DNA of 64,000 nt from Acrocarpospora macrocephala (GTDB lineage Bacteria > Actinomycetota > Actinomycetes > Streptosporangiales > Streptosporangiaceae): the NCBI RefSeq assembly GCF_009687865.1, contig NZ_BLAE01000035.1, positions 215,727 to 279,726 of the forward strand, read 5' to 3'. The notes under the pieces are model-generated. The model searched no databases and was not told the origin of the DNA. It saw only the letters and a list, made by a program, of their open reading frames with translations. The position numbers and the translations under genes were made by a program. This document shows positions 26,101 through 34,765 of this stretch, piece after piece; position 1 is the first letter of the stretch; each line of letters opens with the position of its first letter.

Positions 26101-28454
26101 GAACCCGATTCGGCCGGGACCTGATAGGCCATCACGGAGACGGTCGTCTCGGTCGGCCCGTAATGATTCCAGATCGACACGTCCGGACGAGCGGACCGGA
26201 TGGCGTCGACCAGGTCCCACGGACAGGCTTCCCCCGCCAGCACCAGGAACCGCGCGGGCACCACGTCCGCCAGCAGGCCGGCTTCAGAGATGGCTTGCAG
26301 ATGGCTGGGCACCAGCTTCATGAAGTCGATGCGGTGCCGGCGGAAGTAGGCCGCGAATCGGTCCGGGTCGGCCGCCCATTCGTACGGCAACACATGGAGC
26401 GTGCCGCCGGTCGCCAGGGCGCCGAAGAGGTTGGTCAGCCCGAGGTCGGCGGCGAAGGTCGAGACGATCGCGAAATTCAGACCCTCGGGAATCCGCATCC
26501 GGTCCAGCAGGGCGGCCAGATAGCTGGCGAAATGCCGATGTTCGACGACCACGCCCTTCGGCTTGCCCGTCGATCCCGAGGTGAACAGGATGTACATCAC
26601 CTGGTCGGCGTCCACCTCCGGCGCTGGCTCGCCGCCGGGGCATCCGGTGAGATCCTCCAGCATCACCGTGGTCACCACGCCCTCAAGCGGCAGGGCCCGA
26701 TCCACCTGCGCATGGGTGAGCAGCAGCCCCGCGCCCGAAGCCCGCAGCACCGCCGCCAGGTGGTCGGCCGGCATCGACGAGTCGAGGGGGACGTAGCTCA
26801 GACTCGATTTCAGCGCGGCAAGTATCGCGACGACGTAGTCGATGGAACGCTCGAACGCCAAGGCGACCGGGCCTGCCTGGTCGCGCAGGTATCCGGCCAG
26901 CCGGTTCGCCCTATCGTTGATGTCCCCGTAGGTGATGACCTCGTCGCGGCACCGTACGGCGATCCGATCGGGATGCGCCTCCGCCTGGGCCTGGAAACGC
27001 GTGATCACGGGTATCTCGTCGTGGGCGGCGGGAACCGGCCCCGGCATCGGGTCGCTGGGCGGAACCGCGGGCAGGGTGGCCGCCGGGGCGTCGAGATCCG
27101 TGAGCAGGGCGTCCAGGACCGCGACGAAATGCTCGCCGAGTCTGGCCGCCAGGTCCTGACCGTACAGGTCCGTGGCGTAGTTGAGTGTTACCCGCATCGA
27201 GTGGCGCGCGTCGATGAATGTGCAGGTCAGATCGAACTTGGCGCGTGCCCTGAGGACGTCGAAAGGCTGGATGTCCAGCCCGGGCACCGGCTCGGTCAAC
27301 TCGGTGGCCGGGTAGTAGTTGACCATGACCTGGGCCAGCTTGCCGACGCTGAGATCACGTTCGGGGGCGAGTTCGGCCACCAGATGCTCGAACGGGAGTT
27401 CCTGGTGGTCGAGGTCTTCCAGGGTGCGCTGCCACACCTGCCGCACCAGGTCGCGCCTGCTCCCCGGACCGCCGAAGCCGAGCCGTAGCACGAGCGTGTT
27501 GACGAAGCAGCCGATCAGCTTCTCGGTCTCGAGGCGATCGCGCCCCGACACCGGTGTGGCGACCACGACGTCATCGGCGGCGCAGTGCCGGTGCAACACC
27601 TGGCCAAAGGCGGTGAGCAGCAGGGCGAACGGGGTCACCGAGGCGTCCCTGGCGACTGCGTGCAACCGGGAGCGTTTGCCCTCGTCGAGCTCGATGTGGA
27701 GTTCCGCGCCGCGGTCGGAGCGTACGGGGGGTCGCGGGCGCGCCAGCGGTAGTTCCAGAATCGGCGGCATACCGGACAGCCGTTGGCGCCAGTACGCCAG
27801 CTGGGCCGCTGCCTTCCCGGTGTCCAGGTGCGCCCGCTGCCAGGCGGCGTAGTCGGCGTACTGGATCGGCAGCGGGGGCAGATCGGAGCCGGTGTAGCCG
27901 CGGAAGACCTCCTCCAGCAGGAGGCGGCACGACCACGCGTCCGAGGCGATGTGGTGGACGACGAACAGCAGCGCGTGATCGTCGGGGCCCAGCCGCGCCA
28001 GCGTCACCCGCAGCGGCGTCTCGCGCTCCAGGTCGAAGGGCTGTTCCGCGAGGCGGGCGAACAGTTCGCCGGCCGCATCGGCAGACAGATCGACGTATTC
28101 GATGACCGGTGGCTCTTCGTCGACAACGAGCAGCGGCTCTTCACCGGCAAGGGAAGAGCACCTCGTCCGGAGCACCTCGTGCCGCGCGACCGTCGCGGCC
28201 ACGGCCGAGCGCAGGGCCTCGGTGTCCAGGTGGCCGCGCAGGCGTACGGCTTCGATGTTGTTGTACGTCGGGCTGTCCGGCCGGAGTTCCTGAAGGAAAT
28301 GGATCCGGTTCTGCGCGAACGACATCGGGAGCAGCCCGGATGAACGGTCGATCACGGGTATGGCGGCGGGTTTGGTCCGCATCATGCGGCCGAGCTGGGC
28401 TCGCTGCTCCGGCGACAGGCGCGCCAGACGTTCGGCCAGGGAGGACTCGGTCAT
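23112..28454 (-). CDS. NRPS (C-A-T-TE) fused to MFS exporter
   Basis: 1780 residues from ATG 28454 (ATGA overlap with the A-T gene). Domains: condensation 40-470 with HHIASDA (H167, H168, D172); adenylation about 490-960 (LFTSGSTGKPKG, NHYGPTETT, YRSGDRVRRH, PNGKLD); carrier with FESGGDSF (S1017); alpha/beta thioesterase about 1065-1280 with nucleophile elbow GHCVG, so Cys1145 replaces the usual Ser; then an MFS_3/EntS-type transporter of about 12 spans to residue 1750. It condenses the residue loaded by the A-T protein with its own, releases it and probably exports it. The A4 region (STFAADLGLTNLFGAL) lacks the standard FDxS Asp, so substrate prediction is unreliable. No MbtH gene is nearby. 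NRPS-MFS fusions are known in actinomycetes. Confidence 0.93.
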   Translation of the reverse strand: MTESSLAERLARLSPEQRAQLGRMMRTKPAAIPVIDRSSGLLPMSFAQNRIHFLQELRPDSPTYNNIEAVRLRGHLDTEALRSAVAATVARHEVLRTRCSSLAGEEPLLVVDEEPPVIEYVDLSADAAGELFARLAEQPFDLERETPLRVTLARLGPDDHALLFVVHHIASDAWSCRLLLEEVFRGYTGSDLPPLPIQYADYAAWQRAHLDTGKAAAQLAYWRQRLSGMPPILELPLARPRPPVRSDRGAELHIELDEGKRSRLHAVARDASVTPFALLLTAFGQVLHRHCAADDVVVATPVSGRDRLETEKLIGCFVNTLVLRLGFGGPGSRRDLVRQVWQRTLEDLDHQELPFEHLVAELAPERDLSVGKLAQVMVNYYPATELTEPVPGLDIQPFDVLRARAKFDLTCTFIDARHSMRVTLNYATDLYGQDLAARLGEHFVAVLDALLTDLDAPAATLPAVPPSDPMPGPVPAAHDEIPVITRFQAQAEAHPDRIAVRCRDEVITYGDINDRANRLAGYLRDQAGPVALAFERSIDYVVAILAALKSSLSYVPLDSSMPADHLAAVLRASGAGLLLTHAQVDRALPLEGVVTTVMLEDLTGCPGGEPAPEVDADQVMYILFTSGSTGKPKGVVVEHRHFASYLAALLDRMRIPEGLNFAIVSTFAADLGLTNLFGALATGGTLHVLPYEWAADPDRFAAYFRRHRIDFMKLVPSHLQAISEAGLLADVVPARFLVLAGEACPWDLVDAIRSARPDVSIWNHYGPTETTVSVMAYQVPAESGSRQGVSVPLGSPLPHVRADVVDQQLRPVPQGTAGELLITGSSVARGYLDPDEPGATRFVTDPFSGERAYRSGDRVRRHPDGSIEFLGRLDRQTKIRGYRVEPAHVEAVLRRHPAISEVAVATRQDNNGRASLAAYYVSDKDIDLSELVEFAQAAMPPYMVPTAYVELDRLPLTPNGKLDWNALPEPGPPTLRHGQRTPPRDTRDARIAEIWRDVLGLDQIGIDDDFFESGGDSFTAMRLARRIGPDVRVISIFQHPTVRRLADFLGQADTGKYLWLLPGGERTAQATATVVAVPFGGGTAAAYAELAKALPPEFPLYAIELPGHDPTRPDQPLESFETTAAGAVREIRATIDGPIVVYGHCVGAALAYEIARRLEAEGSQVVGVVLGGAFPAPRLPGRLFDLWAKLLPSDRWRSDRLYRDVLRGIGGLQGALDPYEQAATLQAVRHDAREAEELYSRLCHAPGDRTLRALSVVGERDRITEFHQERHREWNLLCADTELAVLPDAGHFFLQHQAGPLAATIADWVNRRLHATPNPPPDRPRSRPRATTNLWGFALVTIGQLVSMIGSRALAFALGIWVYQDTGSATQFSAILATALLPGLLVLPLAGAAADKWNRRSLLISVEVANAAGTAFCLLMLATGLLQLWHVYLAAAIGSIATSFQQPAYLAAVAQLIPKQYLARTNGILQVVLALSQAVGPLMGGVLIVLTGLGGAMLTDLATALVAMATLLAVRFPELLFRRREESIFREIAGGLRYLARRRSLVAMVVFFLGYNLLLGFTFALIPPMMLSFADTTALSLATMVGALGGIAGGVAMALWGGFERRATGMIGFVLLTGLGMIVAGAQPMAAFPVVGLAMIMCSIALINGHWQTMIQLKVGLELQGRILATNRMTANLTEPLGYFAAGWLADAVFEPAMAEGGWLSEAVGGAFGSGPGRGMAVMIAILGCLQVALALVGLRWHTLRYMEDVLPDAIPGAVATWDRDELQQAADALLPTPSR

Positions 28455-30244
28455 GACGTCTCTTCGCGCTGGAGGTCGCCGTCGCTTACCTCGCCCAGAG
28501 CGTCGAGTAACGCGTCCAGGTCGGTGGGACCGTCCGCGAGGAGCCGGCGTTCCATGATCGTTATCCCGATGCCGGCGACGGTGGCGGCGGCGAACAGGTC
28601 GCGCTGCGACAGCCGTACATCGAACTCCTGCCAGATCCTGGACGTCAGCTGGGTAGCCATGATCGAGTCGCCGCCCAGAACGAAGAGGTCGTCGGCCGCG
28701 GATACCCTCTCGACACCGAGCAACTCGGCGAACCGGTCGGCCACCCAGCATTCGATGTCGCCATGCGGTGCGATGTATTCGGGTTCGTCCCGGGCGGCGA
28801 GTTCGGTCAGCGCGGCTCGGTCGATCTTTCCGGTTCGGGTACGGGGCAGTTCCGCGACCTCGACGAAACGGGCGGGGATCATCGCAGCGGGAAGCGCGCT
28901 CGTCAGGTCGCGCCGCAGATCCGCGACGGTGAAGCCGGCCGTGGGCACGACATAGGCGGTGAGGCGGGCTTCCTCCCGTGCTCCGCCCGCCCGGGTCGCG
29001 GTCACGAACGCGTCGCGGACCGACGGGTGGGCGCGGACGGCGCGGACGACCTCGGCGGGGTGGACCCGTACGCCGTTGATCTTGACCTCGTCGTCGGCGC
29101 GGCCCAGGACGACCAGGTCGCCGTGCTCGTCCACGTGGCCCAGGTCACCGGTCCGGTAGGCGATGACCCCATCGCCGAGGGCGGCGAAACGTGCCGCGTT
29201 CTCTTCGGGCATGTTCAGGTAGCCGTGGCTGCACGAGCGGCTGACCAGCACGATCTCGCCGGAGGGCACCGGCTGGGTCAGGCGTGCGCGCACCAGGTCG
29301 GCGTCCAGCACGGCGTCGGGTTCGATGAAGCAGTAGCTGGTCCCGGGCACCGGCCGGCCCGCCGGGAAGGTGGCGGGCTCAGCCGGGATGCGCTTGTAGA
29401 CGGTGGCCTGCCCGCTCTCGGTGGAGCCGTAGGAGTTCACCCGGAGCGTCGTGTTCGGGAAAAGCGTGGGCCATCCGCTCAGCACGTCGGCGGCCGGAGG
29501 CTCGCCCACGAAGAACACCGCGTGTACGGCGGGGCATGTCACCCTGCCGTGATGCAGCCAAGCCCGGGCTACCGACGGCACGGCCGTGATCACGCTGATC
29601 CGCCGCCGGGCGAGCCACGACACCGTGGCTTCCGGTTCCTCCGTCGCGCCGGGCTCGGGTATCACCACGGTCGCGCCCGCGACCAGCGGGGGGAACATGT
29701 CCCGCAGGCTGGCCTCGAAACTCAGTCCGGTGAGGAAGGCGAAGCGGTCGCGGGGCCCGATACCGAACTCCGGGCCGAACCACTCGGCGAAGGACAACAC
29801 CGACGCCGCCGAGCCGAGCACCGGTTTGGGGGTGCCGGTGGAACCAGAGGTGAAGTAAACGAAGGCCCCATCACCGGGAACCTGCCGGCGCGGGTGGTTG
29901 TCGAGGCGGACCATGCCGGTGTCGGTCAGGAGAAACTCCGGGCGTACCATATCGAGGAAGATCGCCCGTCGATCTGTGGGGGTGTCGGGGTCGATCGGGA
30001 GCACCGTGCCGCCCGTGGCGAGAACCGCCAGAAAATCAAGCAAGAATTCTGCGGATTTCGCACGTTCCATCGCGACGAATGTGTCGCGTACGCCACGGGC
30101 TTCCAGCTCGGCGGCCCGATCGTCTATGTATTTGCCCAGCTCCCGATAAGTGATGGAGCCGCCGGCGTGCTCGATGGCGATGTCCGGTTCCAGCTCGTCC
30201 GCGTGGGAGCGAATCACCTGAACGAGACGCTGCTTGGTATTCAT
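28451..30244 (-). CDS. NRPS loading module (A-T)
   Basis: 597 residues. Adenylation core: YFTSGSTGTPKP (130-141), A4 region LSFEASLRDMFPPL (174-187), SYGSTESGQ (271-279), YRTGDLGHVD, KINGVRVHP, and the catalytic Lys of RTGKID (473). Carrier domain with LGGDS (S527). No condensation domain, so it loads the first monomer and passes it to the C domain of the next protein. The A4 motif has Glu where amino-acid-activating domains have Asp235, and RDMF-PL-GA resembles Lys2-like adenylating domains. GAGG ribosome site 5 bases ahead; 16 bp after the Lon-WD40 gene, so the same transcript is likely. Confidence 0.92.
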   Translation of the reverse strand: MNTKQRLVQVIRSHADELEPDIAIEHAGGSITYRELGKYIDDRAAELEARGVRDTFVAMERAKSAEFLLDFLAVLATGGTVLPIDPDTPTDRRAIFLDMVRPEFLLTDTGMVRLDNHPRRQVPGDGAFVYFTSGSTGTPKPVLGSAASVLSFAEWFGPEFGIGPRDRFAFLTGLSFEASLRDMFPPLVAGATVVIPEPGATEEPEATVSWLARRRISVITAVPSVARAWLHHGRVTCPAVHAVFFVGEPPAADVLSGWPTLFPNTTLRVNSYGSTESGQATVYKRIPAEPATFPAGRPVPGTSYCFIEPDAVLDADLVRARLTQPVPSGEIVLVSRSCSHGYLNMPEENAARFAALGDGVIAYRTGDLGHVDEHGDLVVLGRADDEVKINGVRVHPAEVVRAVRAHPSVRDAFVTATRAGGAREEARLTAYVVPTAGFTVADLRRDLTSALPAAMIPARFVEVAELPRTRTGKIDRAALTELAARDEPEYIAPHGDIECWVADRFAELLGVERVSAADDLFVLGGDSIMATQLTSRIWQEFDVRLSQRDLFAAATVAGIGITIMERRLLADGPTDLDALLDALGEVSDGDLQREETS

Positions 30245-30260
30245 TAGGTGACCTCACAAA

Positions 30261-33200
30261 TTAGGGGCAGATCTTCCGGAACGGTTCTGTCGGTATGTAG
30301 CGCTGCCATTCTTCGAGAGTCAGAGACCGTCCCGCGATTTCACAGATCAGCGAGGAGGGGTCGGCGGGCAGGGTCATCGCCCACAGGCGGGCGGAATCCC
30401 GGCCCGCGCTGGCGACGGTCTTGCCGTCAGGACTGAAGGCGACCGCCTTGACACCGCCGGGATGCGGTCGCGGGTCACCGAGCCGGCGGCGCGTGGCCAT
30501 ATCCCACAGCTGGAGGGTGCCGTTGCTGCTCGCCGTGACCAGGTAGCCACCGTCCGGGCCGAACGCCACATCCCAGACGGCGTCGCCGTTGTCGAGAGGG
30601 TCGCCGATGGCGCGGCAGCCGCGCACGTCCCACAGCCGAACGGTGTCCTCCAAGCCACCGGCCGTGGCCAGAATGCGGCCATCCGGGCTGAACGCCAGGT
30701 CCGCGACGCTGCTGGTGTGGCCGCGCAGCGGAGGGCAGACCTCCTGGCGGGTGGTCACGTCCCACAGGCGGACCGTCTTGTCGGAGTTGGCGGTGGCGAG
30801 GATCTTCCCGGCCGGGCTGAACGCCGCACCCAGGACGCCGCCGTCCTGCAGCGCTGGCCCGATCGGCTCGCCACCGGGCACCGTCCAGAGGCGTACGGGA
30901 CCGAGTCCCGCGGTGGCCACCATCGCCGCGTCCGGGCTGAAGGACACCGTGCCGATGACGCCGATCAGGCCTTCCCTGGCGGGGCCGATAGGGTTGCCGG
31001 TGGCGACATCCCACAGGCGGGCGCTGACGTTCCGGTCGCTCGCGACCGCGAGGATCTTGCCGTCCGGGCTGAAGGCCACGCCGCCGACCTCGCCGGTGTG
31101 GGCGAGCGGAGCGCGCGTGGCCGCTCCCCACAGGCGGGCGGTGGTGCCTCCCCCGGTGGCTATCGTCCTGCCGTCCGGGCTGAACGCCGCGTCGCTGATC
31201 CGCTCGTGGCGCAGTTCGCCGGTTGGGCGGTGGGCCGCGACGGTCCACAGGCGGGCGGTCGTGTCGCCGGCGGTGGCCACCGTCGTGCCGTCCGGGCTGA
31301 AGGCCACCGCGTCGATGAGGTCGGTGTGGCCCGTCAGCGGAGTGCCGATGGATTGCCGGGTCTCGACGTCCCAGAACCGGGCGGTTCCGTCGAAGCTTCC
31401 GGTGAGCAGGGTCGTGCCGTCCGGGCTGAAGGCTACGGAGGACACGCTGCCCGGATGGGTGAGGGGTTCGCCGATGGGGCGCTGAGCCGGCACGTCCCAG
31501 AGCCGGGCGGTGCTGTCGAAGGCCGTGGTGGCCAGGGTCTTGCCGTCGGGGCTGAACGCCACGGCCCTGACCTCATTGGTGTGACCTTCGAGGGGTGGGC
31601 CCGCCGGTCGGCGGGTGTCCACGTGCCAGAGGCGGGCGGTGTTGTCGAAGCCGCCCGTGGCCAGGGTCTCCCCGTCCGGGCTGAAGGCCAGTGCGAAGAC
31701 CGCGCCGACGTGGCGGCCGGGCAGGGGCTCGGCATGCGGGTCACCCGTCAGGTTCCACAATCTGGTGATGCCGTCGCCGTTGCCTGTGGCCAGGGTCGTG
31801 CCGTCCGGGCTGAAGGCCACCGCGTAGACGTCGTCCTTGTGGACGAAGGGCTGGCCGATGGGGCGCTGCGTGGCCACGTCCCAGAGGCGGGCGGCGTTGT
31901 CCCGACCGGCCGTGGCCAGGGTCTTGCCATCCGGGCTGAAGGCGACCGCGTACACGTCGTTGTCGTGGGCGAGTGGTCGGCCGAGGGGGCGTCGGGTGGC
32001 CGTGTCCCATAGTCGTACGGTGCCGTCGTCGGAGGCCGTGGCGAGGATCGCGCCGTCCGAGCTGTACGCCACCGCCCGCACGCGGTCTTCGTGTCCGGAC
32101 AGTACGGCCCGGACCGAAGTGGCGACAACGGCTTTCATGCCGTAACCCGCTTCGGGAGTCGCGTGGAATTTCCAGGCGGCGAGGGAAAGCAGGCCGGAAA
32201 GAACGGGGTCGGCGGTGCGGACTTCGTCACTGCGCAGGGTCGTCAGCCGGGACAGGGCTTCTTTGCGCCGGGCCTCTATCGTCTGCTGCTTCTCCCGCGA
32301 GTCCTTGATCCAGAGCGTGCCGACGGCGATCAGCGCCACGGCGAGGGGAACGGCGATCCAGCCGGCGAACGGCCAGATGTTGGGGCGGCGTGCCTGTCTG
32401 GCGGCGATGTGCCAGTTCGGTGCCGGAACGATGACGACGTCCTGTCCGGCTGCCTCGGCTTCCTGCTGGTCCGGGGTGGGCACGATGACGCGGGCGTTCT
32501 TGCCGGCGGCCTGGAGTTTGCGTTCGTAGCCGCCGACCGACCGCATGTTACCCAAGTCGTCGATCTTGCCGACCACGGCGTTGGCGCTCACCAGCCGCCA
32601 GATGGGCGGGGGCAGGTAGAACGGCCGTCGCAGGCTCCGCAGTTCGTCGAGCAGTACGGCGAACGCGGCGCCCAGGGATTCGCCTTCGACTTCGCCGAGC
32701 GGCCCTTCCGTGCGTTCGAGCGACCACAGGACCGTACCGGTGATCTTCTCACCTGCCTGGGACCACGCGCGGCCGAGGGCGATTTGGAACCTCTCGTCGG
32801 CGATGAACAAGGACATGCGCCGGGGGTCGGGTACCAGCCCTCGGGGCGAGTCGCGGACCAGAGTGGCCTTCAGCTGGGCGTGCCATCCCTGGTCGGCAAG
32901 GTCGAGCAGCACGCGTGGGCCGGTCAGGCGGCGGCCCTCGGGTGGACGGCCGGCCAGGGTGCGCAGGGTGACGGCGATGGCCGGGGCGGCGCCGGCCAGG
33001 CGGCGATCGTCACCGGCCAGCGCCGTGAGGATCTCCAGCTGCCGGGTGTCGTCGTGCCCCGTCCATTGATCTGACAATGGTGAACCGTGCGCCGCCGCGT
33101 GCCAGAGGAGGGCCTTTCGCAGGTATTCCTCGGCGCGTTCTTCCTCGACCAGGCTGAGCGCGAGTCCCGCCAGGCTGCGCAGCGCGTGCACCGTCGGCTT

Positions 33201-33476
33201 GTCCGATGCCTGGAATGGCGGGCCCAGTTCTTCGACTATCCGCCTGTCCACCAAACCGTGGTATCCGAGTGGCTCGTTGAGCGCGGCGTGCAGGCGGGTT
33301 TCCCCATGGTGGAGGCGCTGAAGGGAAGCGGTGTCGCGGTCCGCCACCAGGCGGGCGAGCAGACCGGGCAGCGGCTGCTCCGGGCCGAGGAACTCGTCGC
33401 AGAGCAGGCGTTCGTCGCGGTCGGGCCGGCCGTCGCCGAGGATGTCGTCGAGGGAGTCAGCCTGATTCAGGCTCAC
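30261..33476 (-). CDS. Lon-type protease domain - transmembrane - 14 WD40 repeats
   Basis: 1071 residues. Residues 1-220: helical, unassigned. Residues 245-345 match the Lon (S16) proteolytic domain: Ser267 in VEGESLG aligns with the catalytic Ser of EGDSAS/DGPSAG, and Lys320 in VGGYERKLQAAGKNARVIVP with the catalytic Lys of GGLKEKLLAA...VLIP. No AAA+ ATPase is attached. One membrane span at 370-390 separates it from 14 WD40 repeats (410-1035, repeated FSPDGKTLATAG...ARLWD), enough for two seven-bladed propellers. The tail (SLTLEEWQRYIP...ICP) is the one found on actinomycete STAND-WD40 proteins. GTG start overlaps the upstream stop. Likely a regulated membrane protease or conflict-system effector; targets unknown. 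Confidence 0.85.
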   Translation of the reverse strand: MSLNQADSLDDILGDGRPDRDERLLCDEFLGPEQPLPGLLARLVADRDTASLQRLHHGETRLHAALNEPLGYHGLVDRRIVEELGPPFQASDKPTVHALRSLAGLALSLVEEERAEEYLRKALLWHAAAHGSPLSDQWTGHDDTRQLEILTALAGDDRRLAGAAPAIAVTLRTLAGRPPEGRRLTGPRVLLDLADQGWHAQLKATLVRDSPRGLVPDPRRMSLFIADERFQIALGRAWSQAGEKITGTVLWSLERTEGPLGEVEGESLGAAFAVLLDELRSLRRPFYLPPPIWRLVSANAVVGKIDDLGNMRSVGGYERKLQAAGKNARVIVPTPDQQEAEAAGQDVVIVPAPNWHIAARQARRPNIWPFAGWIAVPLAVALIAVGTLWIKDSREKQQTIEARRKEALSRLTTLRSDEVRTADPVLSGLLSLAAWKFHATPEAGYGMKAVVATSVRAVLSGHEDRVRAVAYSSDGAILATASDDGTVRLWDTATRRPLGRPLAHDNDVYAVAFSPDGKTLATAGRDNAARLWDVATQRPIGQPFVHKDDVYAVAFSPDGTTLATGNGDGITRLWNLTGDPHAEPLPGRHVGAVFALAFSPDGETLATGGFDNTARLWHVDTRRPAGPPLEGHTNEVRAVAFSPDGKTLATTAFDSTARLWDVPAQRPIGEPLTHPGSVSSVAFSPDGTTLLTGSFDGTARFWDVETRQSIGTPLTGHTDLIDAVAFSPDGTTVATAGDTTARLWTVAAHRPTGELRHERISDAAFSPDGRTIATGGGTTARLWGAATRAPLAHTGEVGGVAFSPDGKILAVASDRNVSARLWDVATGNPIGPAREGLIGVIGTVSFSPDAAMVATAGLGPVRLWTVPGGEPIGPALQDGGVLGAAFSPAGKILATANSDKTVRLWDVTTRQEVCPPLRGHTSSVADLAFSPDGRILATAGGLEDTVRLWDVRGCRAIGDPLDNGDAVWDVAFGPDGGYLVTASSNGTLQLWDMATRRRLGDPRPHPGGVKAVAFSPDGKTVASAGRDSARLWAMTLPADPSSLICEIAGRSLTLEEWQRYIPTEPFRKICP

Positions 33477-34765
33477 CGTGTCTCCCCGGTCAGCGCGGCC
33501 AGCAGCCCGTGCAGCGGATGATCGGCGGGGAGGCGCGCGGCGAGTTCCCGCCAGGGACGGAGCGCTCTGTTCGTCCTGACCGTACGCACCGAGCTCCGGA
33601 GATCGTCTGCGTGCAAGAACTTCACCTCGGCCAGGCCGATCGGCGGATCGTCGAACGTGACCTCGAACTCTCCGGAAGGCATGGGGAGGCTCGCGAATCC
33701 CACCAGGCCATCAGACGTGACCTGTAGAGGGATGAAGTACGAAAAATCACCATCGGTTCCCCGTACGTCGACGGGCAGCACCATCACGTGATAGGTGCGG
33801 GACACGGTGGCGGCCAGGTCCGGTGTCAGCGTCGCCGCCACGTCGATCTCAAGGCGCCCGGTGTCCGTGACATGGAGATCGATCGTGAAGGGGTCGCGAT
33901 GCAGTTGTTCGGAATGGCGCCTTATGCGCCGGTCCGTCGCGGCCGCCGGGCGGAGCGTCGAGGTCAGGCGCACCAGGTGCCCGTTTCGGGCGCCTGCGTG
34001 GTCATCGCCCGTCAGGTGCTGGGATGCGAGCCGGGCGCTGTATGCGAGGAATGGGTCACCCGAAGCGAGCACATCCATGAGCCGGGAGAGGCCGAGCCGC
34101 GCTACCCGCGGCACGCGCGAAATCTCCAGGCGTGGCAACCGGGCGCACAGCGCGGTGGCGCCCAGCCGAGCCACCGTGGCGTCGGCGGCGCGCTGACCGG
34201 CGGCGAGTTGTTCCAGCGCCGCGGTGAAACGTGATCCCGCCGGGGTGAACCAGTGCCGCAACCAGATGGGCGTTCCCGGGGTGGTGCCCTGGAGAGCGGC
34301 GATCACCTCCTCGGCCAGCCGGGAGACCAGGTCCCACGGGAGCACGTGGAACAGTTCCGCCGGCGGGTCGCCCTCTTCGGCGAGACGCCGTACCAGCAAG
34401 TGACGTAGGGGGATGCGCTCGTTGCCGAGCGCCTCCAGTTCGGCGGCGTCAAGGACTGCTTCGGGCCACTGGGCCTCGATCCTGTCGATGATCGCCAGCC
34501 CTGCCTCGGAGACCTCGATCGGCTGGGCCATCTCGTCGAGTTCGACCACGATCCGGCCACTCTCCTGATGGACCAGCCCGAGGACGCCGGGACTGATGTC
34601 GAGGGTCACGCGCCGTCGCAGCCAGCCGGCTCCGAATTCCGGCAGTAGCCGGGCGTCGGCCCGGTCGTCGCCGTCGTTCACATCGGCCGAGGGATCCCAC
34701 CGGGCGGTCCCGGTTTCCGGCCGGTGGACGGCGATGGTCCAATTACTCAGAGGTTTATGCGGCAT
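33473..34765 (-). CDS. Unknown protein of the NTase / Lon-WD40 operon
   Basis: 430 residues from ATG 34765 (longer starts would run through the NTase gene). I do not recognise a family. The N-terminal 100 residues are beta-rich (GWLRRRVTLDISPGVLGLV, GRIVVELDEMAQPIEV), the middle (100-290) helical, and the C-terminal 120 residues again beta-rich (TYHVMVLPVDVRG, YFIPLQVTSDGLVGFASLP), ending in a short helix (DHPLHGLLAAL). No signal peptide or membrane span. It overlaps the NTase gene by 11 bp and the Lon-WD40 gene by 3 bp, so the three are made together; it may bridge them, for instance as an adaptor or substrate. Confidence 0.75.
   Translation of the reverse strand: MPHKPLSNWTIAVHRPETGTARWDPSADVNDGDDRADARLLPEFGAGWLRRRVTLDISPGVLGLVHQESGRIVVELDEMAQPIEVSEAGLAIIDRIEAQWPEAVLDAAELEALGNERIPLRHLLVRRLAEEGDPPAELFHVLPWDLVSRLAEEVIAALQGTTPGTPIWLRHWFTPAGSRFTAALEQLAAGQRAADATVARLGATALCARLPRLEISRVPRVARLGLSRLMDVLASGDPFLAYSARLASQHLTGDDHAGARNGHLVRLTSTLRPAAATDRRIRRHSEQLHRDPFTIDLHVTDTGRLEIDVAATLTPDLAATVSRTYHVMVLPVDVRGTDGDFSYFIPLQVTSDGLVGFASLPMPSGEFEVTFDDPPIGLAEVKFLHADDLRSSVRTVRTNRALRPWRELAARLPADHPLHGLLAALTGETR

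Noticed and set aside
26163-27488. 441-codon plus-strand frame
   Set aside because: Antisense shadow inside the NRPS condensation/adenylation region; no protein motifs.
23112-28751. Longer N-terminus for the C-A-T-TE-MFS protein (99 extra codons)
   Set aside because: The extra part is Arg-rich shadow sequence of the A-T gene's carrier domain; ATG 28454 with the ATGA overlap is preferred.
28763-30247. 494-codon plus-strand frame opposite the A-T gene
   Set aside because: Exactly mirrors the adenylation gene; composition typical of antisense frames.
30300-32110. Regularly spaced repeated DNA blocks resembling a repeat array or CRISPR
   Set aside because: They are the WD40 codons (FSPDGKTLAT / ARLWD) recurring about every 42 residues; spacing and divergence follow the protein repeats.
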